Assembly (NCBI GenBank): GCA_022483015.1
Contig: JAKVOB010000001.1
Location: 1,264,902 to 1,328,901, forward strand
Length of the DNA stretch: 64,000 bases
Direction of reading: 5' to 3'
DNA from: Atopobiaceae bacterium
Lineage (GTDB): Bacteria; Actinomycetota; Coriobacteriia; Coriobacteriales; Atopobiaceae
In this document: one piece after another, positions 35,073-45,076 of the stretch
Numbering within the stretch: the first letter of the stretch is position 1
Layout of the letters: the number at the start of each line of letters is the position of its first letter
Notes under the pieces: generated by a model
Seen by the model: only the letters and a program-made list of their open reading frames with translations
What the model was told of the DNA's origin: nothing
Database searches by the model: none
Made by a program: the position numbers and the translations under genes

Positions 35073-35090
35073 GCCCTCCCGCGGGAGGGC
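35073..35090. repeat. 18-bp perfect palindrome beside the IS110 remnant
   Basis: GCCCTCCCGCGGGAGGGC is its own reverse complement and lies 30 bp outside the stop codon of the IS110 transposase. It could be a terminator, an operator or part of the insertion target. The rest of 34897-35119 includes an ATG at 35014 with AGGAGGGG upstream that opens a short frame starting MVLSS and then seems to run into the element. Confidence 0.5.
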
Positions 35091-35119
35091 ATGCGAACCA
35101 ACCTTGGCACGCCGTGTGG

Positions 35120-36254
35120 CTATGCCCTGGGGACGTACGGCCTCACGTCCCGCATGACCGCGTAGATGACCTTCACCCGCTTCCTCGCGAGCGCCTTCAC
35201 GGCGGCCTTGTAGGGCATTCCCCTGTCACGGCACCGCTCGTAGTACTCACGGAAGTAGCCGGAGCTCCTCGTGAGGCTCGAGCACGAGAACACCAGCAGG
35301 TTCTTGAGCTGCCTGTTGCCCTGCCTCGATGCGGCCACCGAGTCGAGCGACGTGCCCGACTGCCTGTTCCTAGGCGCAAGGCCGCAGTAGCTCGCGAGGT
35401 GGTCGTGGTCGGGGAAGTCCGCGATGTCGACCGTGAGCACGAGCTGCGCCGCCGTCCTGGGGCCGACTCCTGGCACGGTGAGCAGGCAGCGGTAGGTCTC
35501 GTCGTCGCCGACCTCGTCCTCTATCAGCGCCGCGAGCGCAGCCACCCCCTCCGTGTCCTCGCGTATCCTCCTCGCGAGCATGGGAATGATGGTGGCCTCG
35601 GCCGCGACTTGGGTCTCGGTCGGCCTCGTGGAGAGGGAGAGCGAGCCCCAGAGCCTCCCCGCCGCGTCTGCGGGGGCCTTCGTCGTGCAGGCCCGGTACC
35701 TGCGCCGTCCCGCGTCCGCGACCTGCCAGGGCCCGCCGAGGCGCTCCAGCACCGTGACGCACCACGGTGCCGTGGGGTCGAGCTCGCGCTCGAAGGACGG
35801 GCACGACTCGAGTAGGAGGGCCCGCAGCCCGTTCACCTGGTGCGTGCGGTCGCGCAGCAGGTCGGACCTCTGGGCCTCGAGCCTCCTGGCGCCCTCGAGC
35901 GCGTCCTCCTCTGGGACGGGCAGCAGCGCCTGCGGCACGCTCGTCGGGCTCGGCATCCCCCGGGAACAGCGAGGACGCCCTGTTGGCGGCTATGCCGGGC
36001 AGGTAGGCAACGTCCATGCCAGCCGCCCTCGCGCGCCTTATCACCGTCGTCCCGATGTTGCGCCTCTGGTCGACGACCACGAGGGTACGGCCTAGCGCGG
36101 CGGCCCTCGCCAAGACGGCGTCCAACTCGGCCTCCAGGTTGTCCGTCGGGACGTTGAACCCGACCATCCCGTCCGACGTGAGCGCGCATGCCCTGTGCGA
36201 GAGCTTGCCCACGTCCACGCCGATGAAGACGTCGTACACACCCGATGCGTCCAT
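35120..36254 (-). pseudogene. IS110-family transposase, inactivated by an internal deletion/frameshift
   Basis: The N-terminal part, from ATG 36254, reads MDASGVYDVFIGVDVGKLSH. It covers the RuvC-like DEDD nuclease fold down to LPGIAANRASSLFPGDA. The C-terminal part is in another frame (from about 35956 to the stop at 35120). It carries the Transposase_20 region LTVPGVGPRTAAQLVLTVDI, LASYCGLAPRNRQSG and QGNRQLKNLLV. At the junction (about 35950) roughly a dozen codons expected between GDA and PQALLPV are missing, including the TD..DA part of the DEDD set, and the frame changes. The enzyme should be dead. Confidence 0.85.
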
Positions 36255-36480
36255 GATGCTATCCTCCAACCGTGTCGGCTGGTCGGACGCGCGCTTCCCG
36301 GACACCCACATTACCGAGCCCAGGCCCCTCGGGGTCGGGCATGTTCCTATCAGTCGCGGCGGCGCGCGGCACCCCGGCGGTGGCAACACCCCCCGGGCCT
36401 TCGCGAGAGGCAGGGGACTAGGGCCATCCGTCGGGGGCCGGCCAGCGGCCCCTCTGGGCCACCATGGACTCTAGGCCCAG
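35120..36480 (-). mobile_element. IS110-family insertion sequence remnant (boundaries approximate)
   Basis: The element comprises the broken transposase and probably the GC-rich non-coding stretch upstream of it (36255 to about 36480). IS110 elements have no long terminal inverted repeats, so ends cannot be set from sequence alone. In this family the region upstream of the transposase encodes the bridge RNA. Here GCCC-AGG-CCCC-TC-GGGG-TC-GGGC (36318-36340) makes a hairpin with an internal loop of that style. The next gene, an MBOAT acyltransferase, lacks its 5' part exactly on this side. Confidence 0.6.
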
Positions 36481-36569
36481 ACACGGGCCAAGGGCTCAAG
36501 ACGACCGCAGAAGGAACCAACACGGACTGTAATGGGGGTCGGCTCGAAGACCCTGACAGGCATCATCGC

Positions 36570-37847
36570 CTGAGCCCTCGCGCCGTCCTCGCCGCCTGCC
36601 TGCTGGCCTGCTTCGCCCTGCTGCTCGTGGTCAAGTACTCGGGCTTCGCGGTGGATAACCTCAACAAGGTGCTCTCCTACCTTGGGGCCGCCGCCGTCAC
36701 CAACCCCGTCTCCCTGGTGGCCCCGGTGGGGATCTCGTTCTACACGTTCCAGGCCATGGGCTACGTCATCGATGTCTACCGGGGCACGTCCCCCGCCGAG
36801 CGCGACATCGTGCGCTATGCCTGCTATGCGTCGTTCTTCCCCACTATCACGTCCGGCCCCATCCAGCGCTCGACGGTGCTGCTGGCGGACCTGCGCGACG
36901 GGTTCCCCACACGCAGGCTCTGGGACTACGACCGCATCGTCTCCGGCCTCGTCACCATCCTCTGGGGCGTCTTCCTCAAGCTCGTCCTGGCGGACCGCCT
37001 CGGCATCCTGGTGGACAAGGTCTTCGGCAGCTGGTGGATGTACGGGTCGGTCGAGACCGTCCTGGCCGCCGTGGCCTACTCCTTCCAGATCCTCACCGAC
37101 TTCGCCGGCTACTCGGAGATCGCCCTGGGGTCGGCCCGCATCCTGGGCTTCGAGCTGCCCGAGAACTTCCACGTGCCCTACCTCGCCACCTCCATCCAGG
37201 ACTTCTGGCGCAGGTGGCACATCTCGCTGTCCACGTGGTTCCGCGACTACCTCTACTTCCCGCTGGGAGGCAGCAGGTGCTCGGCGGCCAGGCGCTACCT
37301 CAACGTGCTCGTGGTCTTCGTGACCTGTGGCATCTGGCATGGCGTTGGCTGGCACTACGTGGTCTGGGGGCTCCTGCATGGTGCGCTCCAGGACATAGGC
37401 ATAGCCACCAGGCCCGCCAAGGAGAGGCTCTTCGGGCGCATCGGGGCTCGCACTGATACCTCGAGTTGGCACATCGGCAAGGTGCTCGTGACCTTCGCCC
37501 TCGTGACCGTCTGCTGGGTCTTCTTCAGGGCCGAGAGTCTGGGCATGGCCGTCCATATGCTGTGGCGCGTGGTCTCGCGCCTGGACCCCTGGGTGCTCTT
37601 CGACGGGTCCCTGCTCGAGCTGGGGCTCACCCAGACCGACGTCAACGTGCTCCTCTTCGGCCTGGCGGTGCTCGCTGTGGTGGGCCTCCTGCATGACCGG
37701 AGGGACCTCGACTTCGCAGCGCTGCTGGCGCCCCAGTCGATGTGGTTCAGGTGGGCGGTGCTTCTCGTCCTCGTCGTGTGCGTCTTCGTCTTCGGGGAGT
37801 ACAGGCCCAACGTGACGTCGGCGTCGTTCATCTATGCGGGATTCTAG
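36570..37847 (+). pseudogene. MBOAT O-acyltransferase, 5' end missing
   Basis: The frame reads as a DltB/AlgI-type membrane-bound O-acyltransferase from about LSPRAVLAACLLACFALLLV to the stop at 37847, ~425 residues. Motifs are KYSGFAVDNLN, SLVAPVGISFYTFQAMGYVI, SGPIQR, YSFQILTDFAGYSEIALG, WRRWHISLSTWFRDYLYFPLGG and CGIWHGVGWHYVVWGLLHG with the catalytic His. Family members begin with another ~80-100 hydrophobic residues. They are absent here, and no in-frame ATG with a ribosome site exists; upstream sequence is IS110-like. It probably acylated a wall polysaccharide with its SGNH partner, which starts 14 bp downstream. Confidence 0.8.
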
Positions 37848-37860
37848 GAGGGGAGGGGAC

Positions 37861-39327
37861 ATGGGGCTTGGACGCAGGTGGAGGAACGCAGGCCGCACGG
37901 TCGCCTTCCTGGTGCTGGTCGCGGCGGTGCTCGTGGGGATCAACGGGGTGCTGGCCGTGGCACCGATGGGCGAACGGAATAACGGGCACGAAGCATTGAC
38001 CTCGCAGACGACCGATTCCGACGTGATGGCATTCGGCTCGTCGCACTGTTGCAATCAGATCGATACGGGTGCCATATGGGACGAGGCAGGTATAGCCTCC
38101 TTCGATGACGGTACGCCGGGACAGACCATCATGGACACCTACTACCGGATGAGGGAGGCGTTCTCGTCCCAGGTACCCCGCGTGGCCTTGGTCGATGTCT
38201 GCTATGCGAACGAGGCGGTCCAATACACGAGCACGCACTACTTTGATCACATGCTTCGGAACAAGGGCGAGTTGAGTTGGGCCGATCGTTGGGAGTCTCT
38301 ACAAAGCCAGGCGGGACTGAGCACGTCCAATCGTCTTGATTACCAGCTCCTGTTCCCTGTCTATCACTCCATGGTCGATCAGTTGACATCGTCCTCCTTC
38401 CTGCGCTACGGGAGGACCGATAGCGCTACTTGGAAGGGCTACCAGGGAAACTATGGGCCCTCTACTGCATACGACGCTCCAAGCGGTCTGTCTGACGTCC
38501 CCTCGTCGACCCTTGATGAGGGCACACTCTACTATTTCGAGCAGATCATCTCGCTTTGTGAGGAGAAGGGTGTCAGCCTCGTTTTCGTGAACGCGCCCCT
38601 GCCTACGACTGGTGTGGCACGGCAGGCGAAGATGAATGCGGTCGAGACCCTCGCAGAGACGTACGACATTCCCTTCCTGGACTATGGCACCTCTGGCTGG
38701 GACAAGATCGGCATCGACGCTGCAAGTGACTTCGAGAGCACCGCTCATCTGAGGTATGGCGGTGCCGCCAAGTGGTCGCGCTTCCTTGCCTCCTATCTCA
38801 GGACGAACTATGACCTGCCGGACCGCAGGGGAGATGCCGCCTACTCGTCCTGGCAGGATGACGCTGACTTCATCCGGCAGAAGGCTTCCGACCAGGATCT
38901 GAGGAACGAGCAGTCGCTTGCGGCATCGGTTGCTGCCTCGACGGACACCGACCTCACCACGGCATACGTCCTGCGTGGGAGCTTCCGTGACACGTCCGGC
39001 TGGGCATCCGCGCACGACGCGCTCGAGGCAGCCGGCGTCGACGTGGACCAGTACTCGGGGGACTGCTGCTTCGTGGCGAGCGGAGGCAAGGTCGTGTTCT
39101 CCTCGGGAGGAAGCTCCTTCGAATGGCATGCCGACGTGGGCTCCTCCACGATCATGGCCAGGAGGTCCTCGGGCGGCGCGGCGAAGCTCTCGCTGCCCTT
39201 CAAGGACTACGCATCCGCGGCCAATGGTGTGACCGTGCTCTCGTATGACGGCCTCGCTGACGAGGTTGTGGGCGCCTACTCCTGGACCACGTCGTACGAC
39301 GAGAAGGCCACGGTCGCGGTGGGGTAG
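37861..39327 (+). CDS. SGNH hydrolase-like partner of MBOAT (AlgJ/DltD-like)
   Basis: The 488-residue product has an N-terminal membrane anchor (VAFLVLVAAVLVGINGVLAV, residues ~13-35) and an extracytoplasmic domain. FGSSHCCNQID looks like the SGNH block I (Ser nucleophile region), and STAHLRYGGAAKWSRFL holds the block V-like histidine. Partner proteins with this layout complete acyl transfer begun by MBOAT proteins. The C-terminal ~150 residues are unassigned. AGGAGGGG precedes the ATG at 37861. With MBOAT truncated, this gene may now be without function. G+C is lower in the middle than in flanking genes. Confidence 0.7.
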   Translation: MGLGRRWRNAGRTVAFLVLVAAVLVGINGVLAVAPMGERNNGHEALTSQTTDSDVMAFGSSHCCNQIDTGAIWDEAGIASFDDGTPGQTIMDTYYRMREAFSSQVPRVALVDVCYANEAVQYTSTHYFDHMLRNKGELSWADRWESLQSQAGLSTSNRLDYQLLFPVYHSMVDQLTSSSFLRYGRTDSATWKGYQGNYGPSTAYDAPSGLSDVPSSTLDEGTLYYFEQIISLCEEKGVSLVFVNAPLPTTGVARQAKMNAVETLAETYDIPFLDYGTSGWDKIGIDAASDFESTAHLRYGGAAKWSRFLASYLRTNYDLPDRRGDAAYSSWQDDADFIRQKASDQDLRNEQSLAASVAASTDTDLTTAYVLRGSFRDTSGWASAHDALEAAGVDVDQYSGDCCFVASGGKVVFSSGGSSFEWHADVGSSTIMARRSSGGAAKLSLPFKDYASAANGVTVLSYDGLADEVVGAYSWTTSYDEKATVAVG

Positions 39328-39444
39328 GGGCGTCTCATCCCCCCTCCTCTGTTCCTTTGCCGAAGCATGGCCTTTGGCGACGGTGCCGCCTGTCACAGCC
39401 GCTATCCTGAATACCGTATGCATCCACGGAGAAAGGTCTCCCAC

Positions 39445-40338
39445 ATGAAGGGCATCATCCTTGCTGGTGGCTCGGGCACGCGCCTGTACCCGCTCACCAC
39501 CGTGACCTCAAAGCAGCTGCTCCCGGTCTATGACAAGCCCATGATCTACTATCCGCTGTCCTGCCTCATGATGGCGGGCATCCGCGACATCCTGATCATC
39601 TCCACCCCGCATGACCTGCCCAACTTCCGCACCCTCCTGGGCGACGGCAGCCGCTTCGGCATCAACCTCTCGTATGCGGAGCAGCCCAGCCCCGACGGTC
39701 TCGCACAGGCGTTCATCATCGGCGAGGACTTCATCGCCGGCGAGTCGTGCGCCCTCGTCCTCGGTGACAACATCTTCTATGGCAACGGCCTGCGCACGCA
39801 GCTCAAGCAGGCGGTCGCCCGCACCCAGGGCGCAACGGTCTTCGGCTATCACGTCGACGATCCCGAGCGCTACGGCGTGGTGGAGTTCGACGAGCACTTC
39901 AACGCCGTCTCCATCGAGGAGAAGCCCGAGCATCCCAAGTCGAACTACGCCGTCACGGGCCTGTACTTCTATGACTCGCGCGTCTGCGAGTTCGCCAAGA
40001 GGGTCAAGCCATCCGCTCGCGGCGAGCTCGAGATCACCTCGCTCAACCAGATGTACCTCGAGGAGGGCTCGCTTGACGTGGTCACGCTGGGCCGCGGCTT
40101 CGCATGGCTCGACACGGGCACCATGGAGTCGCTCTACGCCGCTGCCGACTTCGTGCGCGCCGTCGAGCTCTCGCAGGCGATGCCCATCTCCGTCCCCGAA
40201 GAGATCGCGTTCGAGAACTCGTGGATCACGCGTGATGAGGTCGCCGAGGCGGCCAAGACCTATGGCAAGAGCCCCTATGGCCGTCACCTGGCCGAGGTAG
40301 CATCCAACCGCATCGCAGGAGAGGGAGTCGCTCGATGA
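39445..40338 (+). CDS. rfbA: Glucose-1-phosphate thymidylyltransferase
   Basis: RfbA makes dTDP-glucose from glucose-1-phosphate and dTTP, the first step to dTDP-L-rhamnose. The 297-residue product starts [18 protein letters not shown], the nucleotidyltransferase signature. It contains [28 protein letters not shown] and a VEEKP-like [21 protein letters not shown] 39445 is preceded by GGAGAAAGG; an upstream in-frame ATG at 39367 is not needed. Its end overlaps rfbD (ATGA). Confidence 0.96.
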   Translation: MKGIILAGGSGTRLYPLTTVTSKQLLPVYDKPMIYYPLSCLMMAGIRDILIISTPHDLPNFRTLLGDGSRFGINLSYAEQPSPDGLAQAFIIGEDFIAGESCALVLGDNIFYGNGLRTQLKQAVARTQGATVFGYHVDDPERYGVVEFDEHFNAVSIEEKPEHPKSNYAVTGLYFYDSRVCEFAKRVKPSARGELEITSLNQMYLEEGSLDVVTLGRGFAWLDTGTMESLYAAADFVRAVELSQAMPISVPEEIAFENSWITRDEVAEAAKTYGKSPYGRHLAEVASNRIAGEGVAR

Positions 40339-41270
40339 GCAGCACCACCGCTAACGTCACCACCAACACCGCCAAGCCCGTGAGGCGCCTGCTCATCACG
40401 GGCAGCCATGGTCAGCTGGGGACCGAGCTCCAGACCATCATCGCCGCCGGCAAGTCTGACATCGGCCCGATCGACGCGTCGTGGGCCAGCTGCGAGGTCG
40501 TGCCCACGGACTACGAGGAGCTCGACATTACCGATTCCGCCGCCGTGGAGGCTTATCTGGCAGCCGGTCACTTCGACGCCTGCGTGAACTGCGCTGCCGC
40601 CACCAACGTGGACGGCTGCGAGTCCGACGAGGCCTTCGCCCATAGGCTCAATGCCGAGGCGCCCGGCAACCTCGCCCGCGCCTGTGCCGCCCACGACGTG
40701 GTCCTCGTGCACGTCTCCACCGACTACGTGCTCTCGGGCACGGACCCCGAGCCCCAGGACGAGTCGGCCGTCCCTGCCCCCAACACTGCGTACGGCCGTA
40801 CCAAGCTCGACGGCGAGAAGGCCGTCACCGCTGCGTGCCCGCGCTCGTTCATCTGCCGCACCGCCTGGCTCTATGGTGCCAACGGCAAGAACTTCGTCCG
40901 CACGATGGTGGGCCTCGGCCGCACGCACGACGAGGTCACCGTCGTCTCTGACCAGCACGGCAGCCCCACCAACGCCAACGACCTCGCCTACGAGATCCTG
41001 GCGCTCCTCGGTACCACCAACTACGGCCTCTACCACGTCACGGCCAAGGGCCAGTGCTCGTGGGCTGACTTCGCCCAGGCCATCATGGACAAGGCCGGCC
41101 TCGCCTGCCACGTGAGGCCCTGCACCACCGCCGAGTACGCCGCTCCCGCACCGCGCCCCGCCTGGTCGGTCCTCGACAACCGGCACCTGCGCGAGACCAT
41201 CGGCGACTCCATGCGTCCCTGGGAGGCCGAGCTCGACTCCTTCCTGGCGCAGAACCTCGACCGGCTGTAG
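40335..41270 (+). CDS. rfbD: dTDP-4-dehydrorhamnose reductase
   Basis: This NAD(P)H enzyme carries out the last step to dTDP-L-rhamnose. The 311-residue extended SDR has [14 protein letters not shown] (Rossmann), [28 protein letters not shown] and the catalytic YGRTKLDGE (YxxxK). [14 protein letters not shown] follows. It is translationally coupled to rfbA by a 4-bp overlap and followed by rfbC 53 bp later. Confidence 0.95.
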   Translation: MSSTTANVTTNTAKPVRRLLITGSHGQLGTELQTIIAAGKSDIGPIDASWASCEVVPTDYEELDITDSAAVEAYLAAGHFDACVNCAAATNVDGCESDEAFAHRLNAEAPGNLARACAAHDVVLVHVSTDYVLSGTDPEPQDESAVPAPNTAYGRTKLDGEKAVTAACPRSFICRTAWLYGANGKNFVRTMVGLGRTHDEVTVVSDQHGSPTNANDLAYEILALLGTTNYGLYHVTAKGQCSWADFAQAIMDKAGLACHVRPCTTAEYAAPAPRPAWSVLDNRHLRETIGDSMRPWEAELDSFLAQNLDRL

Positions 41271-41323
41271 GTTCACTCGCCCGTACCAACCCGTCCCCAT
41301 ATGAGTCCAAGGAGCATCGAAGC

Positions 41324-41905
41324 ATGACAGCACAGCCCATCACGTCCGGTAACTTCACCTTCACGCCCACGTCCATCGCCGGCGTCACCATCGTCGACGC
41401 CAAGGCCTACGGCGACCCCCGCGGCTACTTCATGGAGACCTACAAGCGTCCCGACTTCGTGGCTGGTGGCATCACCTGCGACTTCGTCCAGGATAACCAG
41501 TCCTCCTCGTCCAAGGGGGTCCTTCGTGGCCTTCACTTCCAGATCGACCATCCGCAGGCCAAGCTCGTCCGCGTCTTCGAGGGCGAGGTCTTCGACGTCG
41601 CCGTCGACCTCCGTCCCGGCAGCGAGACCTTCGGCAAGTGGGAGGGCGTCGTCCTCTCTGGTGACAACCACCGCCAGTTCTTCCTCCCGCGCGGCTTCGC
41701 CCATGGCTTCTATGTCATGAGCGACTCCGCCGTCTTCGCCTACAAGTGCGACGACGTCTATCACCCCGGCGACGAGGGCGGCCTCATGTGGGACGATGCC
41801 ACCATCGGCGTCGAGTGGCCCCATATGGACGAGGCACCGCTCCTCTCCGAGAAGGACAAGGTCCATCCGTCGTTCACGGACTGGCGCGCAAGCCAGGGCC
41901 TGTAG
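41324..41905 (+). CDS. rfbC: dTDP-4-dehydrorhamnose 3,5-epimerase
   Basis: The 193-residue cupin-fold epimerase carries DPRGYFMETYKRPDF, QDNQSSSSKGVLRGLHFQ with the catalytic His, VRVFEGEVFDVAVDLR and FLPRGFAHGFYV. It converts dTDP-4-keto-6-deoxyglucose to the L-rhamno form between the RfbB and RfbD steps. AAGGAG stands upstream of the ATG. The run rfbA-rfbD-rfbC ends here; rfbB is found separately after an opposing gene. Confidence 0.96.
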   Translation: MTAQPITSGNFTFTPTSIAGVTIVDAKAYGDPRGYFMETYKRPDFVAGGITCDFVQDNQSSSSKGVLRGLHFQIDHPQAKLVRVFEGEVFDVAVDLRPGSETFGKWEGVVLSGDNHRQFFLPRGFAHGFYVMSDSAVFAYKCDDVYHPGDEGGLMWDDATIGVEWPHMDEAPLLSEKDKVHPSFTDWRASQGL

Positions 41906-41984
41906 GGCAGGGACTGCAAGGCGGGATACCGCTGTCCCTGGTCATCTCTCGGCCGCGATGGCGCGAGCCGCCTGCCGATGCATG

Positions 41985-44849
41985 CTACAGACAGTCGCGA
42001 GCGATGATCACTGCGGCCCCGGATGCTGCGGCCACTGCTGCGGTTGCGATGATGCCGGCATTGCCATCGGCAGTGTTTGGCGTCCTGCCTGAGCTGTTTA
42101 TGGGAATCGCCTCTGCAGCCCCAGCATCCCCGCTGGCGGCGCCTGACGCTGACCCGCCTGGCGTCGACTCACTGGGGCCTCCCGTCTCTGAGGGAACGAC
42201 AGGGAACACATACCCGCAGAGGGGGCAGGTGCCGCCCTCGCGCGTGCAGGCCTCGCTCTGCTTCATGTCGAGGTCGAGGCAGATGTGCGTATGGGTCCCA
42301 TCGCCCACGGGCAGGTAGAAGTCCGTATGGGCATGGCTCTGACAGACCATGCGTATCGCCTGGAGGGAGCTCGCGCCCTCTGTATACAGGTACAGGCAGT
42401 CAAGCGTCTCTCCGACGACGGGCGTTCCCAGCACGTCTGCGTCGCTCAGGTCGATAAGCCCAGCATCCGTTCGCACGGAGTCGCCGTATACCTCCTCGAC
42501 CACGAGGCCACGGGCCAGCGTACGTGACGCGGACGCCTCCGGTGCGTCGACCTCCAGGAAGCTCGTGGCCTGCAGCTGGTGGTCTGCCGCCCGGTAATAG
42601 ACGCGCACGTATGACCCGACGCCGGGGGCGTCGCAGCCGGCGTCGAGCACGAACGTGTAAGAGGTCCCCTCATCCGTGAGGTCGTCGACGACGAACGTCA
42701 CCCGGTCGCCCTCGACGGCCTGTACGGTGCCGCGGGCGCTGCGGATCCTCTCGGGCGCGTCCGGGATGGTCAGGCTCGAGACCGTATAGGTGAGGAGCCC
42801 GTCATCCTCGAGGCTGGAGACGAGGTAGTCAACGGTGATGCCTGCCGTGGCGTCGCACAGGGAGCCGAGGCTTCCCGTCGTGATGGTTGCGTTGTCGCAG
42901 GAGAGGTAGCACAGCTGGGCATCATCGTCCCGGCGCAACGTGAACCGAGGTGCGTCGCCGGTCGTGTCCACGCTCACGACCGTACCGGTCGTCGTCCGCC
43001 AGAGGAGCCCCTCGACCAGGGCCCGGACGTAGAGGGCGGTCTCGCTCGTGTCCGGGACGCCCGTCACGTCGATGGCGAACTCCTGCACGATGCCCCCGAG
43101 CCTGGTCACAAGGTTGGTGAGGCTTGAGCGCTGTGCATCCGTCAGACCCCTATAGAAGGCCCGATGGGTGTCGAGGTCGGCATCCTTGCCGCATACCAGC
43201 TCAAAGAGCTGTGCGAGGGCGTCCCTCAAGATCTTCTGGCAGTCGGTCTCCTGGGAGCCGGGCATGAGACGGCTCTTCGTGGTGTTGGTCTCCTTGAAGA
43301 AGGTGCGGGCGGCCTCCTGGTAGGTGACGAGTGCGGAGAGCGCTTGGTCAAGCGCGGTACAGCAGGCGTTCCCCGCATCGCCGTAGGTATCGGCCAGGGC
43401 CTGCCGCACGGCATCGAGCTGGGGGGTCAACACCTTGGAGACCAGGACGGTGCGCCGGCCTCCCTCGCAGATCCACGAGGTGTCCTCGCTGGTGAGGTAG
43501 GTGCGGAACATGACGCGATCGAACCAGTCGCCGACGCCGGTGTAGGTCTGCGGGTCGGGGTTATCCGTCGAGAAGGGGTCGTCCTGTCCCGCCTCATACA
43601 CGAATGGGTCTCCTGACCAGCCCTTGGCCTGGAAGGCAAGGTCGAGGAAGTCGATGAGGGCACGTGCGGTCTCGCGAAGCCCCAAGGAGTTGAAGTTCCA
43701 ACAGGTGCTCTGCACGTCGCCAAAGCTGCCGTTGGTGTAGGAGAGTGCATCTTGCAGCGTCCCCGTCTTCGCGACCAGGTCTGTACGCAGGTCTCCCTCG
43801 GCGCGGTCCGTGTCGACCGTGGAATACAGGTCGTACGGCTTGTGGTTGTCATCGCCAAAGAGGGAGCTGCTGGTCTGCATGGTGTAGTTCTCGAACGCCA
43901 TGATGCTGCCAAAGGTGACGGCCCCCTCGGGGTCTTCCGCCGTCTGCTCGTGATAGGCACGGCAGGTGTGTCCCGGGCACCATGAGTCGGCGATGGTATG
44001 GCAGATCATGCCCAGGGTCCTCACGCGGAGCTGCCGGGAGGTGAGCCCCTTGGTGGCCAAGGTGCCGGAGTTATAGGGGTCCGCCTCTGCGACGGTGTCG
44101 AGCTGGTTCGTGAGCGTGGCGTCGTATTGGTTGTTCGAGTCGAAGATGCTGCGGCATGACGGGTCGCTGGGAGGCTCCCCCGTGCCTAGGGCGTAGGTAT
44201 ATGCCGACTCCAGCCACTGCATGACGAAGTCCTTCGTCTTCTGGGCTCCGTAGTAGGTGGCCCCGTCAGCGTTGGTGAACAGCATCGAATGAAGGAAGCC
44301 CACACGGTCGGGGGTGGTGAACTGTATGAGCGACTTGAGCGTCTTTCCTTGGCTGACGGTCTGGTCATAGGTCTGCGACATATGGTCTGCGACGTCATAG
44401 GCGCTTTGATAGTCGGGGTCGGTCGTGCCGCGCCAATAGGGGATGCCGCCCCCAAGTTCGGTCGCTGAATACGCAGCAAAATAGTCATATACGTCATTGG
44501 CGGGATAGTCATTCCAGAACGCTCCCGTGCGAAGGTACTTCTTGTTCTCCTGGAAGTAGTCCTCCGGCGAGAAGGAGGCCCCAGGATAGCTGTCGTTATA
44601 GGGGTTGAGCAACGTGGCGGGCAGCGACCCCTGTGCGTTGGCACGTCGCTGCAGGACGGCGGCATAGGCGGCTTGCGTGATGTCCTCATGGACGGGGTTC
44701 TGGCCCAGGAGGTTGGTGGAGGCCCAGGCATGTGCCTCCTCGGCAGGGGAGAGTATGACACCTGCCGCCGCAAGGCCCAGCCCGGCGAGGAATGTCCTCC
44801 GACTGAAGGCGATCCGAAGAGAGGGCAGCGATGCGTCGGGGTTGTCCAT
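41985..44849 (-). CDS. Large Tat-exported protein with zinc-dependent phospholipase C-like domain
   Basis: This 954-residue protein begins with a Tat signal (SRRTFLAGLGLAAAGVILS, cleavage near AHA-WAS). The mature N-terminus GQNPVHEDITQAAYAAVL and the later MICHTIADSWCPGHTCRAYHE resemble zinc-binding His/Asp motifs of the zinc-dependent phospholipase C / S1-P1 nuclease fold. Residues ~640-880 look like small beta domains. A Cys/His patch (HTHICLD..CTREGGTCPLCGY) follows, then a Gly/Ser-rich stretch. The C-terminal RTPNTADG plus a hydrophobic helix resembles a degenerate sortase signal. ATG 44849 has AAGGAG upstream. The gene opposes and splits the rfb genes. Substrate unknown. Confidence 0.6.
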   Translation of the reverse strand: MDNPDASLPSLRIAFSRRTFLAGLGLAAAGVILSPAEEAHAWASTNLLGQNPVHEDITQAAYAAVLQRRANAQGSLPATLLNPYNDSYPGASFSPEDYFQENKKYLRTGAFWNDYPANDVYDYFAAYSATELGGGIPYWRGTTDPDYQSAYDVADHMSQTYDQTVSQGKTLKSLIQFTTPDRVGFLHSMLFTNADGATYYGAQKTKDFVMQWLESAYTYALGTGEPPSDPSCRSIFDSNNQYDATLTNQLDTVAEADPYNSGTLATKGLTSRQLRVRTLGMICHTIADSWCPGHTCRAYHEQTAEDPEGAVTFGSIMAFENYTMQTSSSLFGDDNHKPYDLYSTVDTDRAEGDLRTDLVAKTGTLQDALSYTNGSFGDVQSTCWNFNSLGLRETARALIDFLDLAFQAKGWSGDPFVYEAGQDDPFSTDNPDPQTYTGVGDWFDRVMFRTYLTSEDTSWICEGGRRTVLVSKVLTPQLDAVRQALADTYGDAGNACCTALDQALSALVTYQEAARTFFKETNTTKSRLMPGSQETDCQKILRDALAQLFELVCGKDADLDTHRAFYRGLTDAQRSSLTNLVTRLGGIVQEFAIDVTGVPDTSETALYVRALVEGLLWRTTTGTVVSVDTTGDAPRFTLRRDDDAQLCYLSCDNATITTGSLGSLCDATAGITVDYLVSSLEDDGLLTYTVSSLTIPDAPERIRSARGTVQAVEGDRVTFVVDDLTDEGTSYTFVLDAGCDAPGVGSYVRVYYRAADHQLQATSFLEVDAPEASASRTLARGLVVEEVYGDSVRTDAGLIDLSDADVLGTPVVGETLDCLYLYTEGASSLQAIRMVCQSHAHTDFYLPVGDGTHTHICLDLDMKQSEACTREGGTCPLCGYVFPVVPSETGGPSESTPGGSASGAASGDAGAAEAIPINSSGRTPNTADGNAGIIATAAVAAASGAAVIIARDCL

Positions 44850-45076
44850 GGCCTGCTCCTTAGGTCGACATAGTGCCAGGTGTCGATTGCGTCCAAGCAT
44901 GACGTAAGGTCGGTGCGGGCAATGCAGCATACCGTCAGGCTGAATACTACCACGCAGCAGATCGGCCGTTCTGACCGACGGCCTCCGTTGTCTTCATAGA
45001 TTTGGTCGCGCCGCGCGCTTCTGCCGTATGCTATATGCAGTAGTGACCATTCATCTGATTCTCAGGGGAGCACATC

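Noticed and set aside
35120-36254. Active IS110 transposase made by frameshifting
   Set aside because: The junction lacks about a dozen conserved codons including catalytic residues, so shifting frame alone would not rebuild the enzyme.
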